Shown: positions 53,146 to 62,845 of the stretch, in pieces | Numbering within the stretch: position 1 is the stretch's first letter | How the letters are laid out: each line of letters begins with the position of its first letter | Assembly (NCBI RefSeq): GCF_963662735.1 | Contig: NZ_OY759744.1 | Span: 1,840,153 to 1,904,152 of the forward strand | DNA length: 64,000 nucleotides | Origin: an uncultured Methanoregula sp. | Lineage (GTDB): Archaea > Halobacteriota > Methanomicrobia > Methanomicrobiales > Methanospirillaceae | Reading direction: 5' to 3' | Position numbers and translations under genes: made by a program | The notes under the pieces: model-generated | Told to the model about the DNA's origin: nothing | Seen by the model: the letters and a program-made list of their open reading frames with translations, nothing else | Databases searched by the model: none

Positions 53146-53256
53146 ACTGCCGATCTTATTTTGTAATGATTAAATAATACTAAAAAATAATATCCATAAT
53201 TCTGAAAATCCGGCACCCGGCAGGTACCGGATCAGGAACCGGAGAATACGAATCCC

Positions 53257-55518
53257 ATGAAACTGCCCCGGCTCAGCCTCTCTCTCTGGATCCTGATCAG
53301 CGTAATCCTCGGCATTTCCGCGGGGCTGTTTTTCGGCGAGCTCTGCTCGGCACTGGCACCGCTCACCGATGCATTCATCAAGATCTGGCAGATCACTGTC
53401 CTCCCTTCCGTTGCCGTCTCGCTGATTGTCGGCGTGGGAAGCCTGAGGCGGGACACGGCAAAGACCTTCGTGCTCAAGGCGGCCCTGGTCATCCTGCTGA
53501 TCTGGATCATCTGCATTGCCGGGTATTTCACATTCCAGATGGCATTTCCCCCGAGAGTGGATGCCTCGTTCTTCAGCACCCAGGCCCTGGGCGATAAGAC
53601 CGCAATCGACCTTACCAGCCAGTTCATACCCGCAAATCCCTTCGGTTCCTTATCGAACGGGATCATCCCGGCCACCGTGATCTTCTGCCTGCTCCTGGGC
53701 TTTGCCCTGATGCAGGATAACGGGAACGGGCCGGTGATGAACGTTCTTCGCGTCCTCATGGAGGCGCTCGGCCGCATCATGCAGTACGTTTCCTGGACCT
53801 TTCCCGTTGGTATCTTTGTCATTACCGCCGTGTTCATCGGGTCCCTGACGTTCGAGGGGTTTTTGGATCTCCAGGTGTACCTCATCACCCTCGCTGCTGC
53901 CGGCATCCTGATCGGTTTCGTTGCCATGCCCCTTTTGATTACCTGCTTCACCTCCTTCCGTTACCGGGACATTCTCTCCGCTGTATCGGAGCCGGTGATC
54001 CTTGCGTTCGCGACCGGCAACGAGTTCATCACCCTGCCGCTGATTGCCGAGAAAGTGAAGACTCTCTTCGAGGGCAGGCAAAAGGATCCCGGTGACCCCG
54101 GCGGAAACGACAGCGGCCGGGCCGCAGGTCCGCACCCGGATCCGGCCCGGGAGGATATCCAGTCCCAGACCGGGATCCTGGTACCGATAGCCTATACCTT
54201 CCCGATGCTGGGCGAACTCGCCCCCCTGTTGTTTATCCTCTTCGTTGCCTGGAGTTACCAGAGCCCGCTGGATCTCTTCCAGCAGGCAGAGCTCATCCTC
54301 GTAGGGATCCCCACCATGTTCGGGTCAGCCAATCTCGCGGTGATGCCGCTCCTCTCCCTTCTGCATCTCCCGACCGATGCCTACCACCTGTTCGTCAGTG
54401 CGGGCGTGATACACTACTCCATCGTTGCCCCCTTGACGGTAATGTCGATCTTCACGTTCACGATCCTCACTCTCACCCTTACTACGAACCAGGCCAGGTT
54501 CCGGTGGAAGCGGGCGGCCCTCTCCCTCGCGGTTGTTGCCGGGCTTGGAGCCCTCATGATTTTCGGGCTGCATGCCGGTTTTACCTCTCTGCTGGCCGGC
54601 ACTTACCATGACGATGAGCAGATCTCCCACATCCAGATGCCACCCGACATTTCGGGAAAACCGCTGGACCGCATTGTGAACACAACGGTTTACCTCAGGA
54701 GAGCGGATGTTCCGCCCATCGATCCCACGAAGTACGGGAGCGCAGACGAGGTCCGGCAGATCCGGGAGCGGGGAGTTCTCCGGGTCGGGTACAACGAGAA
54801 CAATGTCCCCTTTGCCTTCTTCAACGGGCGGGGCGAGCTGGTGGGATACGATATCGAGATGGCCTATGACCTGGCCCGGGAACTGAATGTATCGCGGATC
54901 GAGTTCGTCCCGCTCACGAAGCCTTCCGAGATGCCCGAAGCCCTCGAGAGCGGCTACTGTGACATTGTCATGTGCGCCGTGATGGTGAACCGGGACCGGA
55001 TCGAGCAGCTGAAATTCACCGATCCCTATGTTGACGTCCATCTTGCGTTCGTTGTCCCGGACGGGACAAAGGAGAAGTTTGTGAAGCTGGAGGACGTGCA
55101 GAAGATGGACGGGCTGAAAGTTGCGGTGTACAACAACACGGGGCTTGTCGATATCGCACGGCAGCGGCTTCCTCTCGCAACGATCGTCCCGATCGATTCG
55201 GCGAATGAGTTCTTCGAGGATCGCAAGGCAGATGTCCTGATGATTCCCGCCGAGGAAGGGTATACCCTGACCCTGAAGTATCCGTTCTACGATGTGGCGA
55301 TTGTTGAACCCCACGATGTCTACAAGATGATGTACGCGTACGCGGTTGCGAAGAACAGCAGCGAATCCTATCTTATGGCGCTGAACTACTGGATCCGGAT
55401 GGAGAAGGACTACGGCCTGCTGGACCAGAAGTACGATTACTGGGTGCAGGGGAAGATCCCGAGTACGGATGAACCCCGCTGGTCCGTGATGCGGAACGTG
55501 CTGCACTGGGTGAACTAA
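53257..55518 (+). CDS. SDF-type symporter fused to a solute-binding domain
   Basis: 753 residues. The first 450 form a dicarboxylate/amino acid:cation symporter (SDF/DAACS): KLPRLSLSLWILISVILGISAGLFFGE, AFATGNEFITLPL in place of the serine-rich hairpin HP1, then a linker (GRQKDPGDPGGNDSGRAAG), and a late hairpin FGSANLAVMPLLSL in place of the usual NMDGT. A type 3 periplasmic-binding domain follows (about 505-750: RGVLRVGYNENNVPFAFFNGRGELVGYDIE, CDIVMCAVMVNRDRI, TDPYVDVHLAFVV), as in polar amino acid ABC systems. Such a domain would be outside the cell. ATG 53257 is a natural start; no RBS is strong. Motif changes make the substrate unsure. Confidence 0.85.
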   Translation: MKLPRLSLSLWILISVILGISAGLFFGELCSALAPLTDAFIKIWQITVLPSVAVSLIVGVGSLRRDTAKTFVLKAALVILLIWIICIAGYFTFQMAFPPRVDASFFSTQALGDKTAIDLTSQFIPANPFGSLSNGIIPATVIFCLLLGFALMQDNGNGPVMNVLRVLMEALGRIMQYVSWTFPVGIFVITAVFIGSLTFEGFLDLQVYLITLAAAGILIGFVAMPLLITCFTSFRYRDILSAVSEPVILAFATGNEFITLPLIAEKVKTLFEGRQKDPGDPGGNDSGRAAGPHPDPAREDIQSQTGILVPIAYTFPMLGELAPLLFILFVAWSYQSPLDLFQQAELILVGIPTMFGSANLAVMPLLSLLHLPTDAYHLFVSAGVIHYSIVAPLTVMSIFTFTILTLTLTTNQARFRWKRAALSLAVVAGLGALMIFGLHAGFTSLLAGTYHDDEQISHIQMPPDISGKPLDRIVNTTVYLRRADVPPIDPTKYGSADEVRQIRERGVLRVGYNENNVPFAFFNGRGELVGYDIEMAYDLARELNVSRIEFVPLTKPSEMPEALESGYCDIVMCAVMVNRDRIEQLKFTDPYVDVHLAFVVPDGTKEKFVKLEDVQKMDGLKVAVYNNTGLVDIARQRLPLATIVPIDSANEFFEDRKADVLMIPAEEGYTLTLKYPFYDVAIVEPHDVYKMMYAYAVAKNSSESYLMALNYWIRMEKDYGLLDQKYDYWVQGKIPSTDEPRWSVMRNVLHWVN

Positions 55519-55666
55519 ATTTTTGTATCCGGTCCCGGAAGTTTCCGCACCCTGACTTGAGGGACCGGACAGGACCGTTCATCCCGTCAAACCTCCGGGC
55601 CATTCCTTCTCCGGTGTGACCGGATCTGCCGAGTGGAAGCGCCCCCTCCTGTACCGGGGAGGCAGA

Positions 55667-57160
55667 TCAGGTCTGCTTCCGGCTCGTTGTATCGCCCGGT
55701 ACCGGCAGGTAGTCCGGATGGATCTCCTGGCGTGCAAGGACGGCAACCGCGAGAAGGACAATGCTGACAAGGCACCCGAAGAAGAATGCCTGCGAAAACC
55801 CGGCCTGGAGCACGTCAACCGGGATACTCACCAGGACTTTGTCTGCAACCCCGCTGCCGGGAGCGGCAGCGTTCATACCCCCGACAAAGGCGATAGTGAA
55901 GAGGGCTATCCCGATGGTGATCGGTGCGAACCGTTCCAGGCAGATGAATCCCGAGACCATGCCCTGGTACTTTTTCGGGACTGCTGTCATCGTCATGGTC
56001 GATGCCGAGGTCAGGAGCATGCCGAGCCCGGCCCCGGTCAGGGCCAGGCAGAGTACATCGTACAGGACCGGTGAACCGGGCCGGACACCGGTAAAGAGGA
56101 GATACCCTGCAATTACGAGTACCCCGGAAATAATGTTGAGTCGCCGGGCACCCGTGCGGTTGTAGAGCATCCCGCCGACTATCCCCCCGGCCATGACGGC
56201 TACCGAGAGCGCCGTGAAGATCAGCCCGGCAACCGATGGCGTGTAGCCCTGCACGAGCTGGAGATAGAAGGGGAAGAGGTAAAGGATCCCTACGTTAGCG
56301 ACCATGACGAGGACGATGGCCAGGTTGGTGAGGAAGAAATGTTTCTGCTTCAGCAGGCGCAGGTCGAGCAGGGGGTCAGGAGCGGTAAGCTCGCACCGGA
56401 TGAAGGCACACAGCGCGAGCAGTGCGACGACAATGCACCCGAGAATTACCGGATTGGTCCATCCGGTGGAGGGTCCTTCCGACATGGCATAGAGCAGGAA
56501 TGCAAGCCCGGTTCCGATGAACACAGCACCGGCAATGTCAAACCCGTGTGCCGGCTGTTTTTTATCCGCTGGTACCGGGATCACCTTTGCCCCGAGAAGC
56601 AGGGCAAAAATCCCTATGGGGATGTTGATATAAAAGATCCAGTTCCAGGAGAGGTACTGCGTAAGCACCCCGCCGATAACCGGTGCAAGGGTCATGCCGA
56701 GGGCTGCAAATGCAAAGGTTGTGCCCATTGCCCTGCCTTTCAGTTCCATCGGAACATAGGCAGAGATCATGGCCGGCCCGACCGCGACGAACATGACCGC
56801 ACCGACAGCCTGGATTGCACGCAGGGCAAGGAAGAGCGGGAAGGAAGTGACGAACTCCGGGAGGAACCCGCAGGCAAAGGATGCGGCCGTGAAGATGGCG
56901 AACCCGTACAGGAAGATGTTCCTGTACCCGATCACGTCCGAGAGTTTGCCGAAAACCAGGACGAACGCGGCCATGACCAGCACGTAGACGGTGATCACCC
57001 AGCCCGCCATGCCTGCCGGGAGGCTGAAGATCTTCGCGATCACCGGGAGGGCAATGGTGACAATGGTTGAATCGAAAGCCGCCATAAAATTGGCGAGCGC
57101 GATCGAGACTGTCAGGAGCATATACCCGTTTGCGGGAGTACCTGACGGGCCTGGTTCCAT
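55667..57160 (-). CDS. MFS drug exporter, DHA2 (EmrB/QacA) type
   Basis: 497 residues, about 14 membrane segments. LANFMAAFDSTIVTIALPVIAK at the start carries the DHA2 Asp (motif D1). Then WVITVYVLVMAAFVLVFGKLSD (motif A region), LRAIQAVGAVMFVA, PVIGGVLTQYLSWNWIFYINIPIG (motif C). It should export lipophilic or cationic drugs by proton antiport. Upstream lies a copy of a 33-nt leader that also precedes the nuclease gene at 45356. Confidence 0.9.
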   Translation of the reverse strand: MEPGPSGTPANGYMLLTVSIALANFMAAFDSTIVTIALPVIAKIFSLPAGMAGWVITVYVLVMAAFVLVFGKLSDVIGYRNIFLYGFAIFTAASFACGFLPEFVTSFPLFLALRAIQAVGAVMFVAVGPAMISAYVPMELKGRAMGTTFAFAALGMTLAPVIGGVLTQYLSWNWIFYINIPIGIFALLLGAKVIPVPADKKQPAHGFDIAGAVFIGTGLAFLLYAMSEGPSTGWTNPVILGCIVVALLALCAFIRCELTAPDPLLDLRLLKQKHFFLTNLAIVLVMVANVGILYLFPFYLQLVQGYTPSVAGLIFTALSVAVMAGGIVGGMLYNRTGARRLNIISGVLVIAGYLLFTGVRPGSPVLYDVLCLALTGAGLGMLLTSASTMTMTAVPKKYQGMVSGFICLERFAPITIGIALFTIAFVGGMNAAAPGSGVADKVLVSIPVDVLQAGFSQAFFFGCLVSIVLLAVAVLARQEIHPDYLPVPGDTTSRKQT

Positions 57161-57235
57161 ATCCTGCAGGTTGTACCTGCATCGATAAAGGGATTATTAT
57201 CCGGTTGTAAAATGCCCGTACGATCCCCGGGGGAT

Positions 57236-57268
57236 CATATGTTTTTAGCTGAGGGGTGTGAGGAAATA
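57236..57268 (-). repeat. 33-nt leader repeat, copy 2
   Basis: Differs from 45354-45386 in one base. Here it lies 76 nt before the MFS start and ends in an ATG that opens only 13 codons. The rest of 57161-57472 holds no other gene; an A-rich run near 57400-57411 is next to the 3' end of the PEGA-type gene. Confidence 0.6.
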
Positions 57269-57472
57269 ATTCCCGTTTAATTCCGATAGTTATTGGCCCC
57301 TTACCCCCGGATCGGTTTTTTTGTAGGGTGTGTGGGATCCGGGTTGAAGGCCCAGGCCCGGTATCCCGGATTGCAGCTGGCAGCTTCCCTGCACAGTGCT
57401 CTCAAAAAAAAGGATTATCTGCCATTGTCCCGGAACGTGCCCCAGGTACGGGTACCGCACCCGGCCTTGGGA

Positions 57473-58345
57473 TTACAGGATGCTGAATCCCGCTGGTGTG
57501 CGTACCGGGGTCGTTGTATCAACCACGAGCGGCTGCAGGGATACATCCACGGTCGTGATCAGGTCCTTGGTGACCGAGACCTGGCTGGCATAGGGTATGA
57601 ACCCGTCTGCGGTAACACTGATCGAATGCACGTAGCTCGTTGTTACATTGTAAAAGAGCGTAGTGCCGGTTGCCGAAGAGGCAGTCCCGCCAACATTCGT
57701 CCTGCAGTTCGAGTTATCCAGGCAGACGGTGCTTCCTGTATGGTCAACATAGACCTGGACTATGCCGGTTCCCGGGGTGGGAGTAACAATGATGGGAGTT
57801 ACCGGGGAGATACGCGGATTCAGGTTAATGGTGACAAAGGTGATTTTTGCAAGGTTCACGTACACCGGCGTATAGTAATCCTGGTAGCCGGCCGGGCTTT
57901 GGACCGTTATCGTGTGGTAACCTTCGGTCGCGCCTGCAAACTGCGTGCTGCCGGAGCTGCCTGCCGTTCCCACGTTCGCGTGGCACTGGCTGGTGTCGAG
58001 GCAGACGGTCCCGCCGCCCGGTGTTACATCGACCTGGATAATGGTGGCGGACGGATTGAGACTCAGCTCTGCATCAACCAGGTTGCTCTGGCCGGAGACC
58101 ACAAACACAGAGCCGGACCATGGCGCGTACCCTTTATTCGTGACAGCGACCGAGTGCCAGGCATTGCCGGAAACCGTGAAGGTTGCATCCGTGGTATCGC
58201 AGTACACCGTATCGATACACGCGACGGCGCCCGTAGGCGTCGAAGTGACGAAAATCCTGCCGTCGTTGACAAGGCCCTGAACATGCATGGCGAGGAGGAG
58301 GAGGAACGTGACGAGTATCACGCTTTTCAAATGTCTGAGTGGCAT
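57473..58345 (-). CDS. Secreted PEGA-type repeat protein
   Basis: 290 residues. A signal peptide (SVILVTFLLLLAMHVQG) is followed by three PEGA-like repeats of about 75 residues, each with a two-Cys strand: CIDTVYC, CLDTSQC and CLDNSNC. Each ends in a beta segment such as YHTITVQSPAGYQDY or VHSISVTADGFIPYASQ. A low-complexity Thr/Pro linker follows the second repeat. The last residues TPAGFSIL look like the start of a membrane anchor that has lost its helix, so the protein may be truncated. Likely surface adhesive or scaffold, function unknown. Confidence 0.7.
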   Translation of the reverse strand: MPLRHLKSVILVTFLLLLAMHVQGLVNDGRIFVTSTPTGAVACIDTVYCDTTDATFTVSGNAWHSVAVTNKGYAPWSGSVFVVSGQSNLVDAELSLNPSATIIQVDVTPGGGTVCLDTSQCHANVGTAGSSGSTQFAGATEGYHTITVQSPAGYQDYYTPVYVNLAKITFVTINLNPRISPVTPIIVTPTPGTGIVQVYVDHTGSTVCLDNSNCRTNVGGTASSATGTTLFYNVTTSYVHSISVTADGFIPYASQVSVTKDLITTVDVSLQPLVVDTTTPVRTPAGFSIL

Positions 58346-58515
58346 GGTGCGGAATAGGAGTGAGTGAAGATAATGGTATGGTTGAATTGCAGGAATTGAG
58401 AGGTGGGGGGAGTCTGGATTGCTTTCCGGAAAACCTGAATCTTCTGTGAATACAATCCACAGATCATACTCTTATTTTACTGGAATCACTTATACCAATT
58501 TAAGGAAGTGAACGT

Positions 58516-58874
58516 ATGCCAGAACTCGTCATACGGCGCCAGCGCAAAAGTGCAGTCCTGAAAAAGCTGGAAACGGCAGATCCGCAATCCGCCCACAGTA
58601 TGACGTGACGAGGATCGGTATATCCGGTTCGTTTGCCCGCGGAAAGCAAACCTGTAACGGCGAGATTGACGTGCTGGCGGATTTCGCACCGGAATATGCG
58701 ACGCTCAAAAATGTTGTCGGGCTGGCCTGCGTGAACATGACCGTAGATACGACGCTCGGCAATGAACTCAATCTTATCCGCGAGACCCAGCGGACAAATC
58801 TGACCGAGCGTATTATCGAATTCCTGAAAGGACGGTTCCCCGCATCTGCACAGAACCTCACTACCGGATCATGA
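58516..58874 (+). pseudogene. Frameshifted minimal nucleotidyltransferase gene
   Basis: The first frame (58516-58602) reads MPELVIRRQRKSAVLKKLET and stops early. The next frame, from 58587 on, gives IRPQYDVTRIGISGSFARGK...EIDVLADF, the heart of an MNT domain. One base change in the region 58580-58600 would join them. The motif's usual SDID is GEID here. No HEPN gene follows. A decayed antitoxin is likely. Confidence 0.65.
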
Positions 58875-59820
58875 AGACCGGCGAATCAAATTTTTTTTCC
58901 TGCGACCTTTGCCATTTCCTGCTTTGTTTCAGCTGCACTGACCCGCGGAATGAACCCTGTTGAAATTTGCAGCAGCACAACCAGGAATGCAATTAGGTTG
59001 AATATTTTCATGGTGCATTACCTCTGTTCGTTTTACAATTGCAGAGGCACGATCCAAATCTTCATATTCTTTGAAAATAATTGTGTCCTGCCTACGGGCG
59101 GGACCGGGTTCAACGTAGTTTCGTCGCTTTGGTGAACCCGTCCTTCACTTTTCGGGACAACCTCCGGTCGTCCACAATAAAAATTATGAAAATTATAATA
59201 ACCATATCATCACCCGGTACCTCCCGTTTCCGGAGGTGAATCCAACTGGTCCGGGTGGGGTACTTATCCATAATCAGTGAAAACCGGATTCCTCAAGAGA
59301 GATTGCTCCTTTAAAAATAGCGGATAAAATGAATTAATTAAAAACATAAAACAATTTCGATAAAATTTAATCCTTCGCAGGATGATGCATTCATAGTATT
59401 ATGGTCTCTAAAAAAAACTGTGAATTGAGTGTTTTTGGCGCGATTCTTCTCTTCAGCGGGCTGTTGATTCCCAACACCATATTTTTTCATTTTTCATTTG
59501 CATTGGTGCATTCGTAAGAAGTTTGATACCGGATATCGTTTTGCCAAAATCGAAAATGGACTATAAAGAAAGAATTGCAGGTTTTTTGCTATGAGTTCGA
59601 AAAAAAATGTGAATCCACTTGTTGTAAAAAATTTTAAATTTTTATTAAAAAAAGTAATAGATCCGGCCAATCACAAATTTTTTATCTATTCCATGAATAA
59701 TCGCGGGAATTTTCGTGAAAACCTGATACAGCAGGCAGCTGCAGCGATTGCTGATACCGTACCAGTCCTTGTTTGTTCCATACATCCATGGGCCATTCTC
59801 CGGATACAGGGGGATATATC
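58875..59820. other. AT-rich region with small open frames before the glycosyltransferase
   Basis: No confident gene. It includes a duplicate of the 61501-61607 region (59150-59255), a hydrophobic 38-codon frame from ATG 59401 (GAILLFSGLLIP) and a 77-codon frame at 59591-59824 that overlaps the next gene. Neither has a clear ribosome site. Confidence 0.35.
59150..59255. repeat. Degraded copy of the regulator gene's 3' end
   Basis: Colinear with 61501-61607: TTCGGGACAACC, CACAATAAAAATT, GAATCCAACTGGTCC and others match in the same order at about 80%. The right-hand part of the parent sequence encodes the C-terminus of the regulator at 61562-62350. Its shorter section ATCACCGAGTACCTTCCGCTT recurs a third time at 62888-62909. 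Confidence 0.65.
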
Positions 59821-61491
59821 TTGACACGCTCCCGCACTACCTGCGCCCTGGCCATCATCCTCATCCTCGCATTCATCCTTCGCTTCTGGCAGCTTGATCT
59901 CAAACTGCTTCATCATGACGAAGCTATCCATTCCTGGTTTTGCTACCAGTTCCTGACCACGGGGATATGGCAGTACGACCCCAGTTACCACGGGCCGTTC
60001 CTCTATTACGTGACCACGGGAATATTTGCCCTGATCGGTCCGTCGGACTTTGCAGCCCGGCTACTCCCATCGCTTTTCGGATTCGCCATCATCCCCCTCG
60101 TGTACGCAATTTACCGGATCGGGTACATCAGCAAAAACCAGATGCTGGTTGCCGCACTCTTCATCGCCATATCGCCGGACATGGTTTATTTCTCCCGCTT
60201 CCTCCGGCACGATATTTTCATGCTCTTTTTTACCATGCTCCTTCTTGTCGCAATCCTGTACTACTTTGAACGGGGCCAGACGAGATTTGCCGTACTCGCC
60301 GCTGTTGCGTCAGCCGGTGCGCTCTGCTGCAAGGAGGAGATGCCCGCCATCATCATCATCTTTGCTCTCTTCTTTGCATTTTCTGTGTGGAAAGGACGCT
60401 TTACCCTTCCCCTGCAGTGGAAGGCCGACCTTATGCTCTTTGTCATCTTCATGGTCGCGATCATGAGCGTGATGTACTCGGCGTTCTTCAACCATGTTGA
60501 CACCCTGGTCGGTCAGAACTTCAGCATCGCCATGCAGGGCGTGCACTTCGAGGCGAACACAACCGGCTGGTACCAGGCCATTGACCATTGGACAACTATG
60601 CACAACCAGCAGCGGCTCGGTGGCCCGATGTATTATTACATCCCGCTCTTCCTGCTCTACGAGCTCCCTATCTTCCTCCTCGCCCTGTTCGGGACCGCCC
60701 GGTTCCTGACCGCAGGGTTCCACCCACTGCTCTTTTTTATGAAGGTGAAGAACTGGTTACGGGAGCGCCGCTTTGTCCTTCCTGTAAACGAGACGGTGGC
60801 AGTCAGCCTGCGGCAGCTGCGTAACGGAAAAGAAGTCAACGGGAGACCCGGGGAGTTCTTCCGCTTCTGTATCGTCTGGATGATTGGTACGATGGCCATC
60901 TATGCCTTTGTCGGGGAGAAAGTTCCCTGGCTCATCATTGCCCAGCTGCTGCCGATGATCTTTGTTGCCACCTATAAACTGAACTGGCAGAAGACCGCAT
61001 TTGCGCTCGCGGGCTGTCTCTTTCTCATCGTCATGACATGGCATGTTGCATTTGTCCCCGTTGATATCAACGAGCCGATCGTGCAGGTCCAGAACTCGGA
61101 AGAGATGCGGGAGGTGATGGGGCTGATGGACCGGGCAGACCTTATCGTGCTTGCATCCAAGGAGGACTATTGGCCGCTCCCATGGTACTATCGCGGAGAT
61201 ATCTGGATAAAGAAAGTCACGCTCTACGGAGACCGGGCAGACATAGCCACCCTGACCCGGAATAATCCCGGTGTGATCATCCTCCACGATACGGAGAGCT
61301 ACCCTTCCATTGAAGGATACCAGAAAAAGACCTACAAACTACGTTACTGGTTCTCGTTCTATGACAACGAAAACCGGCTGCCGGAATACTACCTGCACCG
61401 TGACGGAGAGATGGGGAGCAGCAACATCGAGGTCTTCACGCCGTTCCCGGCCGATTCGCTGACATCAGGGAACCGGACCGTCAAACTATAG
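59821..61491 (+). CDS. Membrane glycosyltransferase-like protein (Agl23/TIGR03663 type)
   Basis: 556 residues from TTG 59821. About ten to twelve hydrophobic segments; the first outer loop carries HHDEAIHSWF, the Asp-Glu signature of GT-C/GT39-type glycosyltransferases. YDPSYHGPFLYYV and FSRFLRHDIFMLFF follow, with FVGEKVPWLIIAQLLPM later; the C-terminal 150 residues are soluble and would be outside. It matches archaeal proteins linked to N-glycosylation and lipid-carrier flipping (Agl23-like). TTG is favoured because GGGGGAT lies 5 nt upstream; ATG 59788 adds 11 residues and lacks such a site. Confidence 0.8.
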   Translation: MTRSRTTCALAIILILAFILRFWQLDLKLLHHDEAIHSWFCYQFLTTGIWQYDPSYHGPFLYYVTTGIFALIGPSDFAARLLPSLFGFAIIPLVYAIYRIGYISKNQMLVAALFIAISPDMVYFSRFLRHDIFMLFFTMLLLVAILYYFERGQTRFAVLAAVASAGALCCKEEMPAIIIIFALFFAFSVWKGRFTLPLQWKADLMLFVIFMVAIMSVMYSAFFNHVDTLVGQNFSIAMQGVHFEANTTGWYQAIDHWTTMHNQQRLGGPMYYYIPLFLLYELPIFLLALFGTARFLTAGFHPLLFFMKVKNWLRERRFVLPVNETVAVSLRQLRNGKEVNGRPGEFFRFCIVWMIGTMAIYAFVGEKVPWLIIAQLLPMIFVATYKLNWQKTAFALAGCLFLIVMTWHVAFVPVDINEPIVQVQNSEEMREVMGLMDRADLIVLASKEDYWPLPWYYRGDIWIKKVTLYGDRADIATLTRNNPGVIILHDTESYPSIEGYQKKTYKLRYWFSFYDNENRLPEYYLHRDGEMGSSNIEVFTPFPADSLTSGNRTVKL

Positions 61492-61561
61492 CCTTCTTCT
61501 TTTTCGGGACAACCGCTGATCGTTCACAATAAAAATTTTGAGAATTATAATAAACTTATTA

Positions 61562-62350
61562 TCACCGAGTACCTTCCGCTTCCGGAAGTGAATCCAACTG
61601 GTCCAGGTGTTTTTCCAGGTAGGGCATTACTTCATTATTGATCTCGTACTGGGCAATCCTGCCGGCTTTCCTGATGGAGAGAAGCCCGTCATCAGACAAC
61701 CGGTTCATATGCCAGTTCACCCCGGCACCGGACATTTCCATAGCGAGTTCAAGCTGAACCCGGGTGAGATTGGGATTCTCTTTGATAAGTCTGAGAAGTG
61801 CCCTGGTCGGCTTGTTATGGAGGTACTTCAGGACTTTCTGTTCCATCTCCGGGTAGCTGCCTGCATTTTCATAATACCGGGCATTCCGGGTAGTCTCAAG
61901 CATGGTCACTTTGTTCATGAGCTTCAGGACTGCGATATGATAGCGGAGAGAATTCTCCGATACCCCGGTTTCCCGGGAAATCTCCGTGAAGTCAGTCCCG
62001 GGGGATTCCTGGATATAATGGAAGATTGCGCTTCTCGATGGATTATCGAGGACATTATTCTTCCTGATTTTCCGGAAACCGAGATAGGTGAAGAGTTTGA
62101 GGAGGAACAACAGTTCAACCGGAAATAACAGGAGCGATGAGGATGAGAGAGCAAGAATGGTAGCCGCATCCCGGGGTGTATATTCCCAGACCGGCACTTT
62201 TACGGTCTCAAGAGGAGTTCCCGGATCCATTACGGGAGGGACGGGTCCAACAGTGTAACCCCCCATATTGGCAACCCCCGGACAGGTTATTGAGGAAAAA
62301 CAATAAAGCGCAAAGAGAGATGCGAGAACGAAATCCCTGCGCCTTATCAT
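61562..62350 (-). CDS. Membrane-bound transcription regulator with two winged helices
   Basis: 262 residues. A signal-like helix at the start (ASLFALYCFSSITCPGV), a second membrane segment (ALSSSSLLLFPVELLFLLKLF, about 68-90), then two winged helices: about 105-160 (SAIFHYIQESPGTDFTEISRETGVSENSLRYHIAVL) and about 170-240 (LRLIKENPNLTRVQLELAMEMSGAGVNWHMNRLSDDGL). Such proteins sit at the membrane and bind DNA in the cytoplasm; the 40-residue loop outside may sense a signal. It lies just left of the secreted gene 62396-62845 on the same strand. Confidence 0.8.
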   Translation of the reverse strand: MIRRRDFVLASLFALYCFSSITCPGVANMGGYTVGPVPPVMDPGTPLETVKVPVWEYTPRDAATILALSSSSLLLFPVELLFLLKLFTYLGFRKIRKNNVLDNPSRSAIFHYIQESPGTDFTEISRETGVSENSLRYHIAVLKLMNKVTMLETTRNARYYENAGSYPEMEQKVLKYLHNKPTRALLRLIKENPNLTRVQLELAMEMSGAGVNWHMNRLSDDGLLSIRKAGRIAQYEINNEVMPYLEKHLDQLDSLPEAEGTR

Positions 62351-62395
62351 TAATCCTCATTTTTCCCGGGATAATTTAAATTTTTGTTTTTTATA

Positions 62396-62845
62396 TTAAT
62401 TTGCCGTTGCCGAATAGGAATACGTCTGGGATCCGGTTACCTGGTACCCGTATACGTATGATTTCCATGTCCCCTGGGCAAGACCGCTCCCTCTCGAGAT
62501 CATCAGGTTGATACGTCCGTCCGCAACCCCGTCCGAAGAATCATAATAGGGACCCATCTGGGAATCCGGAGCCGTAATTGTCAGCGACAGGGAATTTGAG
62601 AGTGACCCCCAGGAGAGATACGGTACGAATGCAGTCTTTCCAGAGGGGACGTAGGTGTTGTAGAGTTCCGTCTGTCCCTGCGTGATGGTCGATAAACTCA
62701 TCCGGGACATATCGGGAAGGAGGCGGGTCCCGTTTGTCGTTGAGATAATGTACCCGTCTTTTTCTTCTACGATCTTTGCCGATACTGCCGGTGCGAAGAA
62801 TGCCGCACCGATAACAACCAAAAGTACAATCCAGTGAACCTTCAT
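62396..62845 (-). CDS. Secreted beta-rich protein, unknown
   Basis: 149 residues. A signal peptide (WIVLLVVIGAAFFAPAVSAK) and a mature part rich in Ser, Thr and Tyr (SLSTITQGQTELYNTYVPSGKTAFVPYLSWGSLSNSLSL) that looks like a beta-sandwich surface protein. A 45-nt gap leads to the membrane regulator gene, which may be its partner in one operon. Family not recognised. Confidence 0.65.
   Translation of the reverse strand: MKVHWIVLLVVIGAAFFAPAVSAKIVEEKDGYIISTTNGTRLLPDMSRMSLSTITQGQTELYNTYVPSGKTAFVPYLSWGSLSNSLSLTITAPDSQMGPYYDSSDGVADGRINLMISRGSGLAQGTWKSYVYGYQVTGSQTYSYSATAN

Noticed and set aside
59591..59824. 77-codon open frame before the glycosyltransferase
   Set aside because: No ribosome site, overlaps the next gene's start region, AT-driven composition.
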